This document shows positions 19,889 to 31,366 of a stretch of 50,626 nt of DNA, in pieces. The position numbers were made by a program, and so were the translations under genes. The stretch's first letter is position 1; the number at the start of each line of letters is the position of its first letter. The notes below the pieces were generated by a model that was given only the letters and a program-made list of their open reading frames with translations, was not told the DNA's origin and did no database searches. Source of the stretch: Seison nebaliae (taxonomy: Eukaryota > Rotifera > Pararotatoria > Seisonacea > Seisonidae); assembly GCA_023231475.1 (NCBI GenBank), contig JALJEE010002538.1, forward strand, positions 1-50,626, read 5' to 3'.

Positions 19889-22542
19889 TTATTGATGAGA
19901 ATCTGATTGTTGTTGTTGTTGTTGTTGTGGCTCTTGTTTCGTGTAAAGTTCATTATTGACGTTCGTGGACGTGGAGGAAAAGATCGATGGGAAATTCTGA
20001 TTTTGTGGGAAGGAATATTGCATGAGATCTATTTAATTAAAGAGAGAAAAGAAATGAATTTAAATTAAGAAAAAATAAATAAGAGAAACCATAACGATTA
20101 TTGAACTCGGAATTGATTGAATATGAATCAGCATTATTCTGTAACGATTGTTGTTGTTGTTGTTGTTGATTAGTTTGTGATGATTCTATAGAATTATTCT
20201 TGTCATTATCCAATACCGTCGACGATGACGACACAATTTGTTGTTGTTGTTGTTGTTGCTGATTTGATTGTAAATGTTGTTGTTGTTGTTGCTGTTGTAT
20301 CATCATTGCCATTAATGGATTATTTGAATTAAGAAATGATGTTTGATCATAATGTTGTTGTTGTTGATTGTGGAGAAGTTGTTGTTGTTGTTGTTGTTGT
20401 TGTTGTTCATTATTCAATTGAGAATAAACATCATCTGAAAAAAAAGTAAGGAGTAATATATTAGAGAGAGACAGATAATGAAGAAGAGAAAAAAAAACAA
20501 TTTTCATTTTCATTTTCCGTTTTTAATTGCATATTATCTCGAAGTGCCATAGCCATATATTGTTGGAAATTTTGTTGATATAATAATTGATCGATATAAG
20601 GAGATTTATTAACAATATCCGAATAGAAATTTGCATCAACAACTGCAGCAGCAGCTGCTACCGCTGCCGGAAAGAATGGTTGTTGTTGTTGTTGTTGTTG
20701 ATCGCCTGTCAACAATTGAGAATTTGTATCGGATATACTATTGTTATTGTTGTTGGTGGGAGTGGTTGTGGGAGTAATGGAAGTGATAGATGAATCATTC
20801 GTATTTGTTAGAAGAGATTGTGGATTGGAAAAATTATGAAAATCATTTCCACTCCCAAAATTTGTGGCAGCGGCAAAATTGGGAAATAACATTTGATGCA
20901 AATTATGTTGTTGTTGTTGTTGTTGTAATTGTTGAAGATGATGTTGTGAATTAGTCGTCGACGAATTATTCAAATGAGACGACGATGTTGTTGTAGTTGT
21001 TGTTGTGTTGATTGTTCCACTTTTTTGTTCGTCGATAACGAGGACGGATCGATCGACAGGAGTAAAATTTGAAATTATAAACATCACTTCATCATTGAAT
21101 GGATTAGTGAAGGCATAACTTTGAATTTTCATTGGTAACCAACACGATCCACCTTCCACACATTGTGTACTTGGTGAATTATTTTGTTGTTGTTGTTGTT
21201 GACGATAACGTTTACAAACATTTTCATTAATACATAATAATCGACATGAATAATTCGTTGTAGTTTTATTGACGAAAGATTGTTCTAATTGTTTCGCCAT
21301 TTCCGATCGATCATCTGGATGAATTAGATCCAATAATTCTTTTCCTAAACTCTCACGTGGTTCTAGACCGAGAATAGAAGTTGATCTCTGATCGACAAAT
21401 GTCAATCGACCATCAATTGAACTTCTCACACAAAACTCGCTCGGATCTCCTTTCAAATCTGAAACATTTGGCAATGCCGCTACTTGTAATCGACCGATAG
21501 CTACCAAACAACAAACATGTTGATTTGTTTCATTCGTCGTTCCATTTCCACTCGACGTCGATTTATTCGTCTCTTTCTTATTAAAATTTTTCGATGCTGA
21601 TGATACTGGCCAATTTTTCGTATATCCCGTTATATGTACCACTGCATATGAATTTTTTGAATCATGTTGTTGTTGTTGTTGTTGTTGATGATGAATTTCC
21701 GTTTGATGTTCCGTATCACCAAGTGGAGTTCGATTTCGTTCACGATAAATTGTCGGTGTCATTCCATAACAATAAGCGATTTGTGGATCGGAATTTGGTG
21801 GTGGTGACAAATTTCCCATTTTCAAACGACAAACGAAATTCCGTCGACTTCCCATACAAATTTTCATTGAAGACGAATGTGCTTCTTTTTTTACCGTTCC
21901 TGATTTCATATCCAACACACGTCCTTGACAATTATTCGATGAATTATTATTCTGATTTTGATTGTTGTTGTTATTGTTGCTGTTGTTGGTGAGTGCGTCA
22001 TGACAAAATTGTTCACGAACTTTCTCTCGATCTTTCGGATGAATTAATTGGAAGAAATTTGACGAATACCATTCTGATGGTGCTATATTCAATACTGCCA
22101 TAACGGCATCACTCACATATCGAATGTTTCCTGTTTCACATTCCGTCACAAAAAGGAAACCATCTGCTGCTTCCAATAAAAGATGTTTCAATTCTAAATC
22201 TGTCAAAAATGATGGTTTATATCCTGCCGAATCGTGACTTGATGACGATGTATTCGTTCCACTCGATGATGACGTTCCAACACTATTCGAACAATGATTT
22301 AATTGTTGTCTCAACGCTTTCATATGAGACGAAGCCATTCGAAGAATTGTTAATTTGTCCGGTTTCCTTGGCAACTGGGAACAAGCGGGCACCATATCAC
22401 AAAGTTCGTTGAAGAATCGGGCCATTTTAACGCGTCGTCGTCTTTCGATTTCGCAGTGCGACTCTCGTGCCTGTTTCTCTTTTTCATGTTCTGCATTCTC
22501 CGTCGTCGAATCGACGGACTGTGGTTGTATCATCGTCTTCAT
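19889..22542 (-). CDS. tgo: bHLH-PAS transcription factor, ARNT/Tango orthologue
   Basis: Exons 20499-22542, 20090-20434 and 19889-20028 join in phase (842 residues from the first ATG, MKTMIQPQ). ARNT/Tango is the general partner of bHLH-PAS proteins such as Single-minded, Trachealess, Similar/HIF and Ss/AhR. It binds the CACGTG/ACGTG half-site. The basic region and helix-loop-helix (about 26-78) contain ESHCEIERRRRVKMARFF and KPDKLTILRMASSHMKAL; the KPDKLTILRMA form marks ARNT rather than BMAL. PAS-A starts SFLTDLELKHLLLEAADGFL, and PAS-B contains SSIDGRLTFVDQRSTSILGL. The C-terminal activation region is rich in Asn and Gln with many CAA-encoded Gln runs. PAS-A is interrupted by Asn-rich and Gln-rich inserts. 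A frame continues upstream of the ATG (NYRHLD), so a short 5' exon may add residues. Confidence 0.93.
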
Positions 22543-22750
22543 GTCCAAGTGACGATAATTCAAAATTTAAAAATTTGACTTTTTTTTTTGGGAGAATTAA
22601 ATAAATTAATTCAATTTATAGTTTATCATTTCACTATTTATTTCTTCGTTCCCATTAGATAATGTTGTCGATTGAGAGAAGTCAAAGAATTTCCTAATAA
22701 TTCGTTGAACACAAGAAAGAAATCTCTTTTGAAATGATAATGGACTTCCC

Positions 22751-22789
<39 letters not shown>

Positions 22790-24614
22790 ACCAGGTACAG
22801 AAAGTGGGGAGGGCGGGAGAGTGTGTCCGAAGGAGAGAAATGGGGGGAGAAGAGAGAGAGAAAGAGAGATAAAAAAAATCTCAAATTCGACCTGTTCAAT
22901 ATATTTTAGAAAACTTGTAATTTATCTCTTCTAATCACTTCAATCAAACCCGATAACTCCATATACAGGTGGACACAGTTATAGGAAATGTTACTCGTCG
23001 TTCCCATCCATTCTGGTCATCTCCACTCACCTGCCCATTCCAATTCCATACATTTATCATTCAAATTTTTAGCTCAAGTCAATTTGGGAATAATCAATCA
23101 ATTAATATCTCTTCTCTGTGTGTCTCTTCATCATTATTTTCTATAGCATCATGTCATGCAAACGGATGACATCGTTCCTCAGTCTATAATGAATGTCACG
23201 AAATCGTCAATTGTATTTTCATCATTCTCCTTTATCTCTCAATTTCATCACCCCTATTTCCTTCCCATTCTTTCCCTATACAAATAATTGTTGCGTCATT
23301 TTCACTCAATTTTGAGAATAATCATATTACAAATTTAACACTCCTCTCCATCCATTTTAGAGACATGATCAATTCATCTCTCTCATATTTAGATTCAATT
23401 TAAATATTTTCCTTATCTTACTATATTTGTTAGTTTTAGTTTTAATTAAAATTAGTTGGAAATTTAAAGAAATTTAAAATTCTTAATCAAATTAAAATTT
23501 AGAATTTTTAATTAACTGAATTAAAAAGATGAACAGATTGCGGATAATGGGAGACGATAATTAATTATAAATAATATATGTCTAATTTTCTCCATTAATT
23601 TACTTCAACACAGATTTAGAGAATTATTGTTTTTCTCTTTCTGTCTCTCTCTCTCTCTCAGTTTTTTTGGGAGAAGGATATAATTAATTTAATTGGATCT
23701 CTTCTCGTCAAAGCGATTGAGGATGAACGTCTAAAAACCTTTTATGTTGACGAAAGAGTAGGAAGTGAATTGTTGAGTAAATAGAAGAAACAGTTTAACA
23801 ATTCGTCTGGCACGTCAATAATTGATTGTATTTAGACTGGATAAGTTAGAAAGGGAATAGAATGTAAATGGATTTGAATGGGTGGGAAGAAGGAGAGTGA
23901 ATAGGAATGAAGAGGAAAAGAAAATTTTGAAAATAATTAAATTAAAAATTTTAAATTTTAAGCTTAATCCAGAAATTGATTGGTTAATTAATTTTTTAAA
24001 TTAATTTAATTTGTCATTATGTCCGTCCTGTCCGTATTATCTCTCTTATCGAATTGATGACGATTGATGATCGTTCGTTTGTCCACGATCATCACAAGTG
24101 TGATGATGTAAAGGAGGAAAGTTGAGAGATGGAGAAATTGTTTATTAATTCCATCAAAAAAAAACAAACAAACAAACAGGGGGAGTGAGAGTGAAGAGAG
24201 TGAAAATAATGAAAAATGGAAAAATAAATTGAGAACTCTTCCATCATCATTATCATTCATTTATCTCTTTTTCCATTTGATTTTTCTTCTTTTTTTTTTT
24301 TTTGAAGGTGGAGAAAGGGAAAGTCATTAATTTGATGTCCGATAATCTCCCCAATTGTTTTTGTTGTTGTTGGAGATGGCGTTAATAGGCGGAAGTTCAC
24401 CCAATTGAAGTTCTAAAAGTCAACGAGGTCATCTGATCATCGTTTGAATGTTGATGTCATTGTTATTCCATTTATCTCTCCTTCTTCTTCCTTCTTTCCT
24501 TTCTTTTTTTCTTGTTTTTATTTCGAGAAAGAAAATATTTAGTAAAAGAATCATCAACGAATAAATCTAAAAAAAAAAAATCGATTTCTTCTCTCCCATC
24601 AGATTGCTTGTTGG
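22543..24614. other. 2-kb divergent intergenic region
   Basis: Lies between the start of tango (minus) and the start of the disordered-protein gene (plus), so it should carry both promoters. It contains a (CA)n run at about 22757-22782 and purine-rich GA stretches at 22840-22870. A CT run lies near 23640 and an oligo(T) tract at about 24288. Short frames are low-complexity. I see no gene or RNA. Confidence 0.5.
22757..22782. repeat. (CA)n microsatellite
   Basis: About 13 CA dinucleotides, followed by an interrupted CA stretch, about 215 bp upstream of the tango start. Confidence 0.9.
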
Positions 24615-25955
24615 ATGATAATGGAATATGAATATCTCTCAGATTTCTATTCGGAGAATAAAGAGAGTGGATTGGAACGTTCGATGGTAACCAACGAAGA
24701 TGATGACGACGAAGATGAATTGAAGAATAACGTCAATTATTTGATGGTTCAATCGAATCGACCAACAACAGTGATAAAACCGATTAATCGTATCATCCAA
24801 CGACCGAATCGACGACTGCCGAAAAAATCGAATTTGTTAAATATTGACGAAAATGAAGAATTATGTGAAGAATTCCATTCAACAACAACAACGACGAAAA
24901 TTTCATCGGATAATTCAAAAAAGAAAAATATTCCGAATTATTTACCCGTCAATGACATGTCAGAGAAACGATCAATACCATCACCAATACCATCAATCAC
25001 GACGAGAACGATGAAAGTTTCGACATCGTCGCTAAACAATTCCATCATTTCTAATGACGACCATCGAAAAAATATGCCGATTTTCACTCCAGAAAATTTA
25101 AATTTATTAATCTCTTCAACAATCATTCAAAGTTCGAAAGATTCCATCATTCCATCACATGACGGTTCTGATTCCGATCATTTGTCAAAGAATCATCAGA
25201 CGAAAGGAACGAACGAGAAACGGACGATCGGTTCCAGAATTCAGACATTTCTCTTCTCTCGTTCCAAATCTCATTTGAGACGAAGTAGTAAAAAAATGAA
25301 GAGAAAACAAGCGACAAATGTGTCGAGTTCGGACGGAAATTCAATCACTCAAAAACCGGTTACATCTTCCTCCAACGACGAATTGGAGAAGTGTAGTGAC
25401 GAATGTCAATTCTCCACATTCAACACAATTTCCACACAGAACGATTCGCTGAATTATTCGTGGATTGATGACGATCATACTCGTCATCAATCCACGAACG
25501 ATTTCATTCGATACGACGACAATTTCCTCCTCAAATCCTCCAAACAACACAAGTCATTAAAAGAGCGACAACGGGAGATTTCTGTGAACGCTTCGAAGAA
25601 TTTGAAGAGAAATAAATCGACAATTGGCAATCTCAAATCGATCGAGAATGATTCGGAAGATTCCATCACTGATTCCACTTCCTATCCCAAACATCGTTAC
25701 GAGACTCATGAAATGAGTAAAAGTCATGAAGAATTGTTTAATTCGGTGCTCGATTCTAATTGTCGTCATTCGATACCTCATCGTCCCGAAATATCTATCG
25801 ATGAACTTCGCAATAAATTGAAGAGTGTCAAATTGAAACAAGTGAATCATGAGACGTCGAACAACTCTTCAAATATCGTCATGAATGAATTCCATTCATT
25901 AAATGATCCAGCTGAATTATCAGTCAAAGAACGAGTTGCCCTTTTTTCCAAATGA
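24615..25955 (+). CDS. Disordered basic/serine-rich protein, unknown
   Basis: A single open frame of 446 residues, start ATG 24615 (MIMEYEYLSDFYSENKE); the internal Met3 is an alternative start. It has an acidic run (DDDDEDEL, about 29-36), then long Ser/Thr/Asn-rich disordered sequence. A basic patch (SRSKSHLRRSSKKMKRKQ, about 214-231) could serve nuclear or membrane binding. The C-terminus is the most ordered part: a predicted helix ISIDELRNKLKSVKL and the final segment DPAELSVKERVALFSK. That last motif recalls short helical segments in actin-associated LIM and supervillin-type proteins, but I cannot assign a family. An AATAAA lies near 26140, about 185 nt after the TGA. Confidence 0.7.
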   Translation: MIMEYEYLSDFYSENKESGLERSMVTNEDDDDEDELKNNVNYLMVQSNRPTTVIKPINRIIQRPNRRLPKKSNLLNIDENEELCEEFHSTTTTTKISSDNSKKKNIPNYLPVNDMSEKRSIPSPIPSITTRTMKVSTSSLNNSIISNDDHRKNMPIFTPENLNLLISSTIIQSSKDSIIPSHDGSDSDHLSKNHQTKGTNEKRTIGSRIQTFLFSRSKSHLRRSSKKMKRKQATNVSSSDGNSITQKPVTSSSNDELEKCSDECQFSTFNTISTQNDSLNYSWIDDDHTRHQSTNDFIRYDDNFLLKSSKQHKSLKERQREISVNASKNLKRNKSTIGNLKSIENDSEDSITDSTSYPKHRYETHEMSKSHEELFNSVLDSNCRHSIPHRPEISIDELRNKLKSVKLKQVNHETSNNSSNIVMNEFHSLNDPAELSVKERVALFSK

Positions 25956-27226
25956 AGTTTTCTCCGGTTTTCTATTTATTACAATTATTTTCATCCAATT
26001 TTCATTCCTACAACTTTCTACAAAGAACTTATTTATCTCATCTCATCTCATTCTCATTCTCCCCTTCCTTCCCAAACACTTTCTCTTATTCATTTCATTC
26101 AATTTCAACACACCAAATTCATCTCGTTAAAATTTGATAAATAAAAACTTTATTCTAATACAAATCAACAAAATCGTCTTCAATTACACACTTATATTAT
26201 ATAAATTTAATAATTACTCATTTGACTTTGTCAATCAAATGATCAATTTATTCCAATGTCGATCCAGAATCAAATAAGAAAATGTTATTGAATCTTTTGA
26301 AAATTTCTTCTATTTCTTTTAATAATTCCTTCCCAATTATTCATTTAGAACATTATCTCAGAAAATTGGAAAGAATTCCAACATTTGAAAAAGGAGGGGA
26401 AATTTAAAAATTTTAAAATAATTTATATAGAAATTTAATTCGATAATTGATCGATTAAAATTGGTGATGGAAAAAAAAGCATAAAACTTAATAGGGATTC
26501 AATGAGACTTTTCTAATTTCTTGATCTTCAACTTCACTTCCATCAATTATTTTCGAAATGAATTACTTGTGTCTCATTCTTCCCGTTGTCACTTGGCCTA
26601 CTGCACAATATTATCCTTTAAATTAATATCTAATACGTTGAATCAATATTAAAGGTTTTCCCAGAAAAGACTTGTAGGAAAGACAGATATCTAATCTGAA
26701 AATAAAGGAAACTAGGAAAGCACTCCCATTAACGATTGTTAGAAAAGACGAACTAGACTATTTGAATAGGACACATGAAGTTTTAAAAGTTATTTCTAAA
26801 ACGAAAAATTCAACATGTTCAAATGAATTAATTTGGAAATAGATGAAAGTAGAGTAGAATTAGTGAACGAAGATAGAAAAGATATCACTTCATACAGTTC
26901 TCTACGATGAGAGAAAATTATTATGAAAATATAAATAAATAAAAATAAATAAATTATAAAAGAATTCGTTATAAAATAATGTTTTATTTGAAATATAAAG
27001 AATTGTAAGATATTTTAGAATAAGTTTAATTCAACAGAGAGAAGAGAATTAAGGAATATGACGAATGGAGCAATCCTCTCAAAAACTATTTTCAAGTTCT
27101 TATATTGTCAATATTGTTACACTCACCGATTAGTTGAGAGTGAGAAATTAGTGAAATTGTCATCATTTTATTCATCGAATGAATTTTACAATCGGCAGAC
27201 GTGTTACTGTATGAGAGTTGAGTTGT
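25956..27226. other. Intergenic region, convergent 3' ends
   Basis: Between the disordered-protein gene (plus) and the receptor gene (minus). It holds the poly(A) signal near 26140. The rest is AT-rich with frequent stops, and I see nothing coding or structured. Confidence 0.5.
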
Positions 27227-28126
27227 TTAGGAGAGTAATGTTCGGAAACCATCTCTGAAGGTTTTCGAAGAATTGTATAATATGGGCAAGCTAAGTCCAC
27301 GCGTACCGAGTAGAGTGATCTCTTCGATAATTGAAATGATCAGGAAAGCCGTACTCTTATGATGGATATATTGTTCGACGGTATATAATGTGAATAGAAA
27401 CGTTTCCACAAACAATAACATTCCTGACAAGACCATGGCTCTGGTGATGAATCGTCGTTTTTTCTCTCGTTTTTTAATGGTTAGTTTCGAAACGTTACCG
27501 GACATAAGATTTGGCTTCATAAGGAAACGAGTGCGTTTGAAATGAATGAGAAGTGAAATGATGATAAAGTTGACGGTACAGAAGATGGCGAGCATGCTTA
27601 TCATCAGAGCGGAGATTACATGTTTTGTTTTACATCTGAGCAGTCCGTGGAATGTGATGACTTGATGTGTATGTAAATAAGATGGTATGGATAAGATGGA
27701 GAAGACGAGAAAGAATTGAATGAGAGGAATTTGAAGGATTTTCATACAGACATTGTTCTTATATTTCGTTTCCCACCAAAAATTTAATTGATACAAAATT
27801 TTCAAACGATTCACCCAGAAGATGATATTGAATACATATGACGATAAGTAGAGATGTATGGTGAACGGATAGAATTTCCCGCACAGCAATCGTATGATGT
27901 TCTCATTTCGGAATATGTCCAATTTGAGTAAGAAGAAACAATTGATGAGCATGATGGTGTGAAGGAGTAGTGAGATTTGTTTGTATTTGAAACTTTTCGT
28001 CTTTGTCAATTGGAAGTGATTGATGGAGATGAATGTTAGTATGTTGGATAAGGTCAAACCGACGGTGAGAACGGGCACCATTATCGTATAAGTTCCACTG
28101 ATGATTTCCTCAGTTGTCCACATCAT
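27227..28126 (-). CDS. Orphan seven-transmembrane receptor (rhodopsin-like, divergent)
   Basis: An intronless frame of 299 residues from the ATG at 28124-28126. Seven hydrophobic segments are spaced like a class A G-protein-coupled receptor. After TM3 the usual DRY is replaced by WVNRLKI, keeping only an Arg. TM7 ends with LPILYNSSKTFRDGF, resembling NPxxY followed by helix 8. The third intracellular loop is short and very basic (KLTIKKREKKRRF). A Cys before TM3 (LLCGKF) and one in extracellular loop 2 (LLRCKTK) could form the standard disulphide. The short N-terminus and single exon are common in small invertebrate peptide or chemosensory receptors. Ligand unknown. Confidence 0.65.
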   Translation of the reverse strand: MMWTTEEIISGTYTIMVPVLTVGLTLSNILTFISINHFQLTKTKSFKYKQISLLLHTIMLINCFFLLKLDIFRNENIIRLLCGKFYPFTIHLYLSSYVFNIIFWVNRLKILYQLNFWWETKYKNNVCMKILQIPLIQFFLVFSILSIPSYLHTHQVITFHGLLRCKTKHVISALMISMLAIFCTVNFIIISLLIHFKRTRFLMKPNLMSGNVSKLTIKKREKKRRFITRAMVLSGMLLFVETFLFTLYTVEQYIHHKSTAFLIISIIEEITLLGTRGLSLPILYNSSKTFRDGFRTLLS

Positions 28127-28430
28127 ACCATCTCCCAATACGTCCGTGTTGATATTTAAATTTGAATTTTTAAATTAAATTTCGTATGGCAAATGCTCGT
28201 CTAACCGAAAGAGGTTTCGAGGGAGAGGAGGAGGAGGAGGAGGAATAATAGTTTGACGACGGACCAATGTTAATTGGAATAAGTATTCAACTTATTGAAT
28301 AGATTGAATGAGAAATGAAATCAATATGTTTAAGAGCGAGTCCAACAAAGAGTGACATTAACCCCGTTAAGTCGTGAGAGATTTAGTCAAACAAGCACGA
28401 AGTAATAGCATATCAGTCTTAATGATAGGG

Positions 28431-28727
28431 TTATGGTGAGGGGAGGTGTGCATGTATTCCTAATTTTTGGAAACCATACTTTCCATATAAATGATAAATT
28501 AGAGCGATTAAATATTTCGCTTTCGTTTCATGGAGGTGATACGGGTGGACTGAATGTACGTCATAACGGGGCACATGCTTCCGACAAATTGACTTGACGA
28601 TGGAGGAATGTTTTAGGATTTGAATATCTTCTCCTAATGTTAGAGGAATTAATGAGAATAATTCGTTGACAGAATAAATGATAATTGAACTTTCCCCGAA
28701 AAAGCACAGAAATTCTCTCTTGTTCAT
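28431..28727 (-). CDS. Possible small ORF, unknown
   Basis: A 98-codon frame starting MNKREFLCFFGES. Its composition is less repetitive than the surrounding noise (mixed charged and aromatic residues, helical ALIYHLYGKYGFQKLG). It has no recognisable domain, no signal peptide and no clear splice signals. It could be an exon of an unannotated gene, a decayed fragment or chance. Confidence 0.25.
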   Translation of the reverse strand: MNKREFLCFFGESSIIIYSVNELFSLIPLTLGEDIQILKHSSIVKSICRKHVPRYDVHSVHPYHLHETKAKYLIALIYHLYGKYGFQKLGIHAHLPSP

Positions 28728-28821
28728 GAATTTTTTCCATCTATGGATTTAATATCCACTATCGAGGGTCAGTCTTGTTGGACACGTAATTACTCCAAAA
28801 CTGCATTTTCACTCAAAACAC

Positions 28822-28843
28822 TCACACACACACACACACACAC
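28822..28843. repeat. (CA)n microsatellite
   Basis: About 11 CA dinucleotides in intergenic sequence. Confidence 0.9.
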
Positions 28844-29564
28844 GTAGAAAAGGTAAGTTCTAGTGTAGATTCTACAAGATGACAGGAATTGGCAATTCTC
28901 AATTCCAACAATTCTCCAGCTCATCAATTCTCTACGAAAATATTTCACAAGTCACAACAAACCAAAAAACAAATTAAATTTTTCATCATTTCTAATTTTT
29001 TCTCTGAAATTCAACTTGACAATTCTCTACTTCATTTTTTAATCGATAACATTCTGATGTTTTGATCATGAAATTTCAAACGAGAAATTCAAATATTGAA
29101 ATTAACAATAATAAATCTGATAATTTAACCAATTCTTGCCAAGTGTCTTTTTTTGTGATTTAGGTCAGAAACCGAAAATTAATTCGAACGAATTTGCCTC
29201 TTTCAATAATGCTTTTAATTTCATATTTTTTTCGTTCATTAAAAATTGAAAGATGATAATAATAGAGAAATTATTCAATTTAATTTATTCCGTCTTCTCC
29301 ATACTGATTTTAAAAGAAGATTTTCAAATTGCTCAATTTAAAATTGATTAATTGAAATTTGGTAATGTTTTTAACCAATTAATGACTACCCTTTTACAAA
29401 TACGTATTATTTATTATTGTTGTTTTATTGACAAGATTATTCATTGATATTAGTTCATTTTAAATAAAAATTAGAAGAATTTTAAAATTACTTTCGAATA
29501 TGTTGAAAATGGAATTTGATTGATGACATAAAAACTGTAAAATAATAAGTTGAGAAGTAAGTAA

Positions 29565-29660
29565 AAAATTATTTTATATTGAATGAAACATTCGTTCCTG
29601 TTGAATTAGTTATTAGGAATTTATTTTATATAGAATGAAACATTCGTTCTTGTGGAATTA
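29565..29660. repeat. Two-copy tandem duplication, period 52 bp
   Basis: Two near-identical stretches of about 40 bp containing GAATGAAACATTCGTTC begin at 29581 and 29633. Each copy carries a small palindrome, GAATG-AAA-CATTC. Confidence 0.7.
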
Positions 29661-29926
29661 TATTTACTATCTCTAATCGTTGCACTTTCCTTACTGAAAC
29701 GGACATTTAAGACCATCAGAAATCGTGAAGATATAATTAGAAAAGAATGATTAATGGTTGGAAGTATGGAGATGAATGGAGAGGAAGAAGATGAGATGAA
29801 GAATGAATTGAGTGAATAAGAGAATGATTTGTGGAATAGTCGAAGTGAAAATGAAGGCTCATTCGGAATCGAATCGACAAACTTAAATTTTCGGGTATCG
29901 AAAAAATTCAAATTATCTCAAACGGA

Positions 29927-30973
29927 ATGATATGTTATTATTAATGTTTCTTCTCTCAATCACTTTCAATTCTTCCATTCTCAGCCAAACGACGATTGAA
30001 GTTTCGTGGGGAGATGCAATTGCATAGTCGTTATCTTCGTCGATGTCTTACGATGTTACCGTCCGATTATCAGTCGATGGATATGCAACGAGTGACGATC
30101 GCCTTATTCTGTGTTGGTGGTTGTGCTATTTTAGAGAAAGAAGATCCGGCATTTGGTATGAAATCTTCCGAGAAAGCAGCTACCATCAAATGGCTTCTAT
30201 CGTTACAAACCGTTTCCGGTGGTTTTCGACCGACGGCCACTTTTTCCGGAATCCGTCACGATTTCGATCAAGCACATGCCAGTATGACATACGCCGCTCT
30301 CAGCATTTTCCAAATCCTTCATTCTGATCAACCGTTGACAGGAGTCGACGTTTCTGGAGTGAAACATTCGTTGAAGAATTTACAAATGAATGACGGATCG
30401 TTTCGAGCTAATCGTTTCAGTGAATATGATATGAGATTTGTCTATTGTGTCTGTGCAATTTGTCATTACATCGAAGATTATTCCACCATCGATAAAGACG
30501 AAGTGGCGAAATATGTTGAGTCATGTCAAAGTTACGAAGGAGGAATTGGACAACAACCGATGGGCGAAGCACACGCCGGTTCCACATTTTGTGGTGTAGC
30601 TGCTCTTCATTTAATCGGTCGATTGAATTCTGTTTTTCCACATCATTCTCGAGAGAGGAGGAATCTTGTCCGATGGTTAATTCATCTACAACATTCAGGA
30701 TTTCGAGGGAGAACCAACAAGGCATGGGACACATGTTACTCATTTTGGGTTGTGGCGTCGTTAAGTATTTTGGGACAGATAAATTTGATTGATCGAGAGA
30801 AAAATATCGAATATGTCCGAGAAACGAGATCGGCATTGAGTGGAGGATTTGGGAAGTTTCCCGATTCATCGTCTGATCCTTATCATACATATTTCGCTTT
30901 AGCCGCATTGTCATTGGTGAGACATATCGATTGTCGAATCACTCCCTCACTCATTCTGCCCATTCTCAAATAA
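29927..30973 (+). CDS. Pggt1b: Geranylgeranyltransferase type I beta subunit
   Basis: Model: 29927-29933 joined to 29985-30973 (331 residues). The first exon is only 7 coding nt (ATG ATA T), and the intron is 51 nt with acceptor TTCTCAG. The enzyme heterodimerises with the FNTA alpha subunit and transfers geranylgeranyl to CaaX cysteines of Rho, Rac and gamma subunits. The alpha-alpha toroid repeats are clear: TIKWLLSLQTVSGGF, SLKNLQMNDGSF, YVESCQSYEGGIGQ, SGFRGRTNKAWDTCYSFW and ALSGGFGKFPD. The zinc ligands Asp and Cys (WDTC) and His (DPYHTYF) are present. If the 7-nt exon is wrong, the alternative start is the internal Met in RGEMQLHSRYL, which would lose part of the first helix. AATAAA lies at 31005-31010. 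Confidence 0.9.
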
Positions 30974-31366
30974 ATTTCTATTAATTAATTATTTTATTCA
31001 TTCTAATAAATCAATTGATATTGTAAAATTCTTCAGATTTTATTTCCTTTTTATACTTTCTCCTTCTCATTCAAATTTCCCATCACTAATTTTCAATAAT
31101 AAATAATTCAATTTTAATTATTTATAATTAATTTAATTTTAATTATTTTTAATTATTTTCAAATATTTTAATTTTCATTTTACTAAATTAATTTAAATTT
31201 AATTTAAGTTGTAAGAAGAAGAATGTGAGGAAGAAACATGAAAAATTTTATAAAATTTTAAAGAAAATGATAAATCGTTCTGTGGAGAGATCTAACACTT
31301 TTAATTGAACTGATTCGACCACCAAAAGAAACATTTAAATTAACAAAAATTCTCTTTCTCCACCAT
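30974..31366. other. Convergent intergenic spacer
   Basis: Between GGTase I beta (plus) and the kinase gene (minus). It contains the poly(A) signal at 31005-31010 and AT-rich sequence only. Confidence 0.5.

Larger units (their letters stand above)
28127..29926. other. 1.8-kb intergenic region
   Basis: Contains a GAG-rich run near 28220-28245, a possible short minus-strand frame (listed separately), a (CA)n run at 28822-28843 and a 52-bp period duplication at 29565-29660. The rest is AT-rich and without a supported gene. Confidence 0.5.

Noticed and set aside
29621-29911. 96-codon minus-strand frame
   Set aside because: Ser/Phe-rich low-complexity sequence that overlaps the 52-bp duplication; no independent support.
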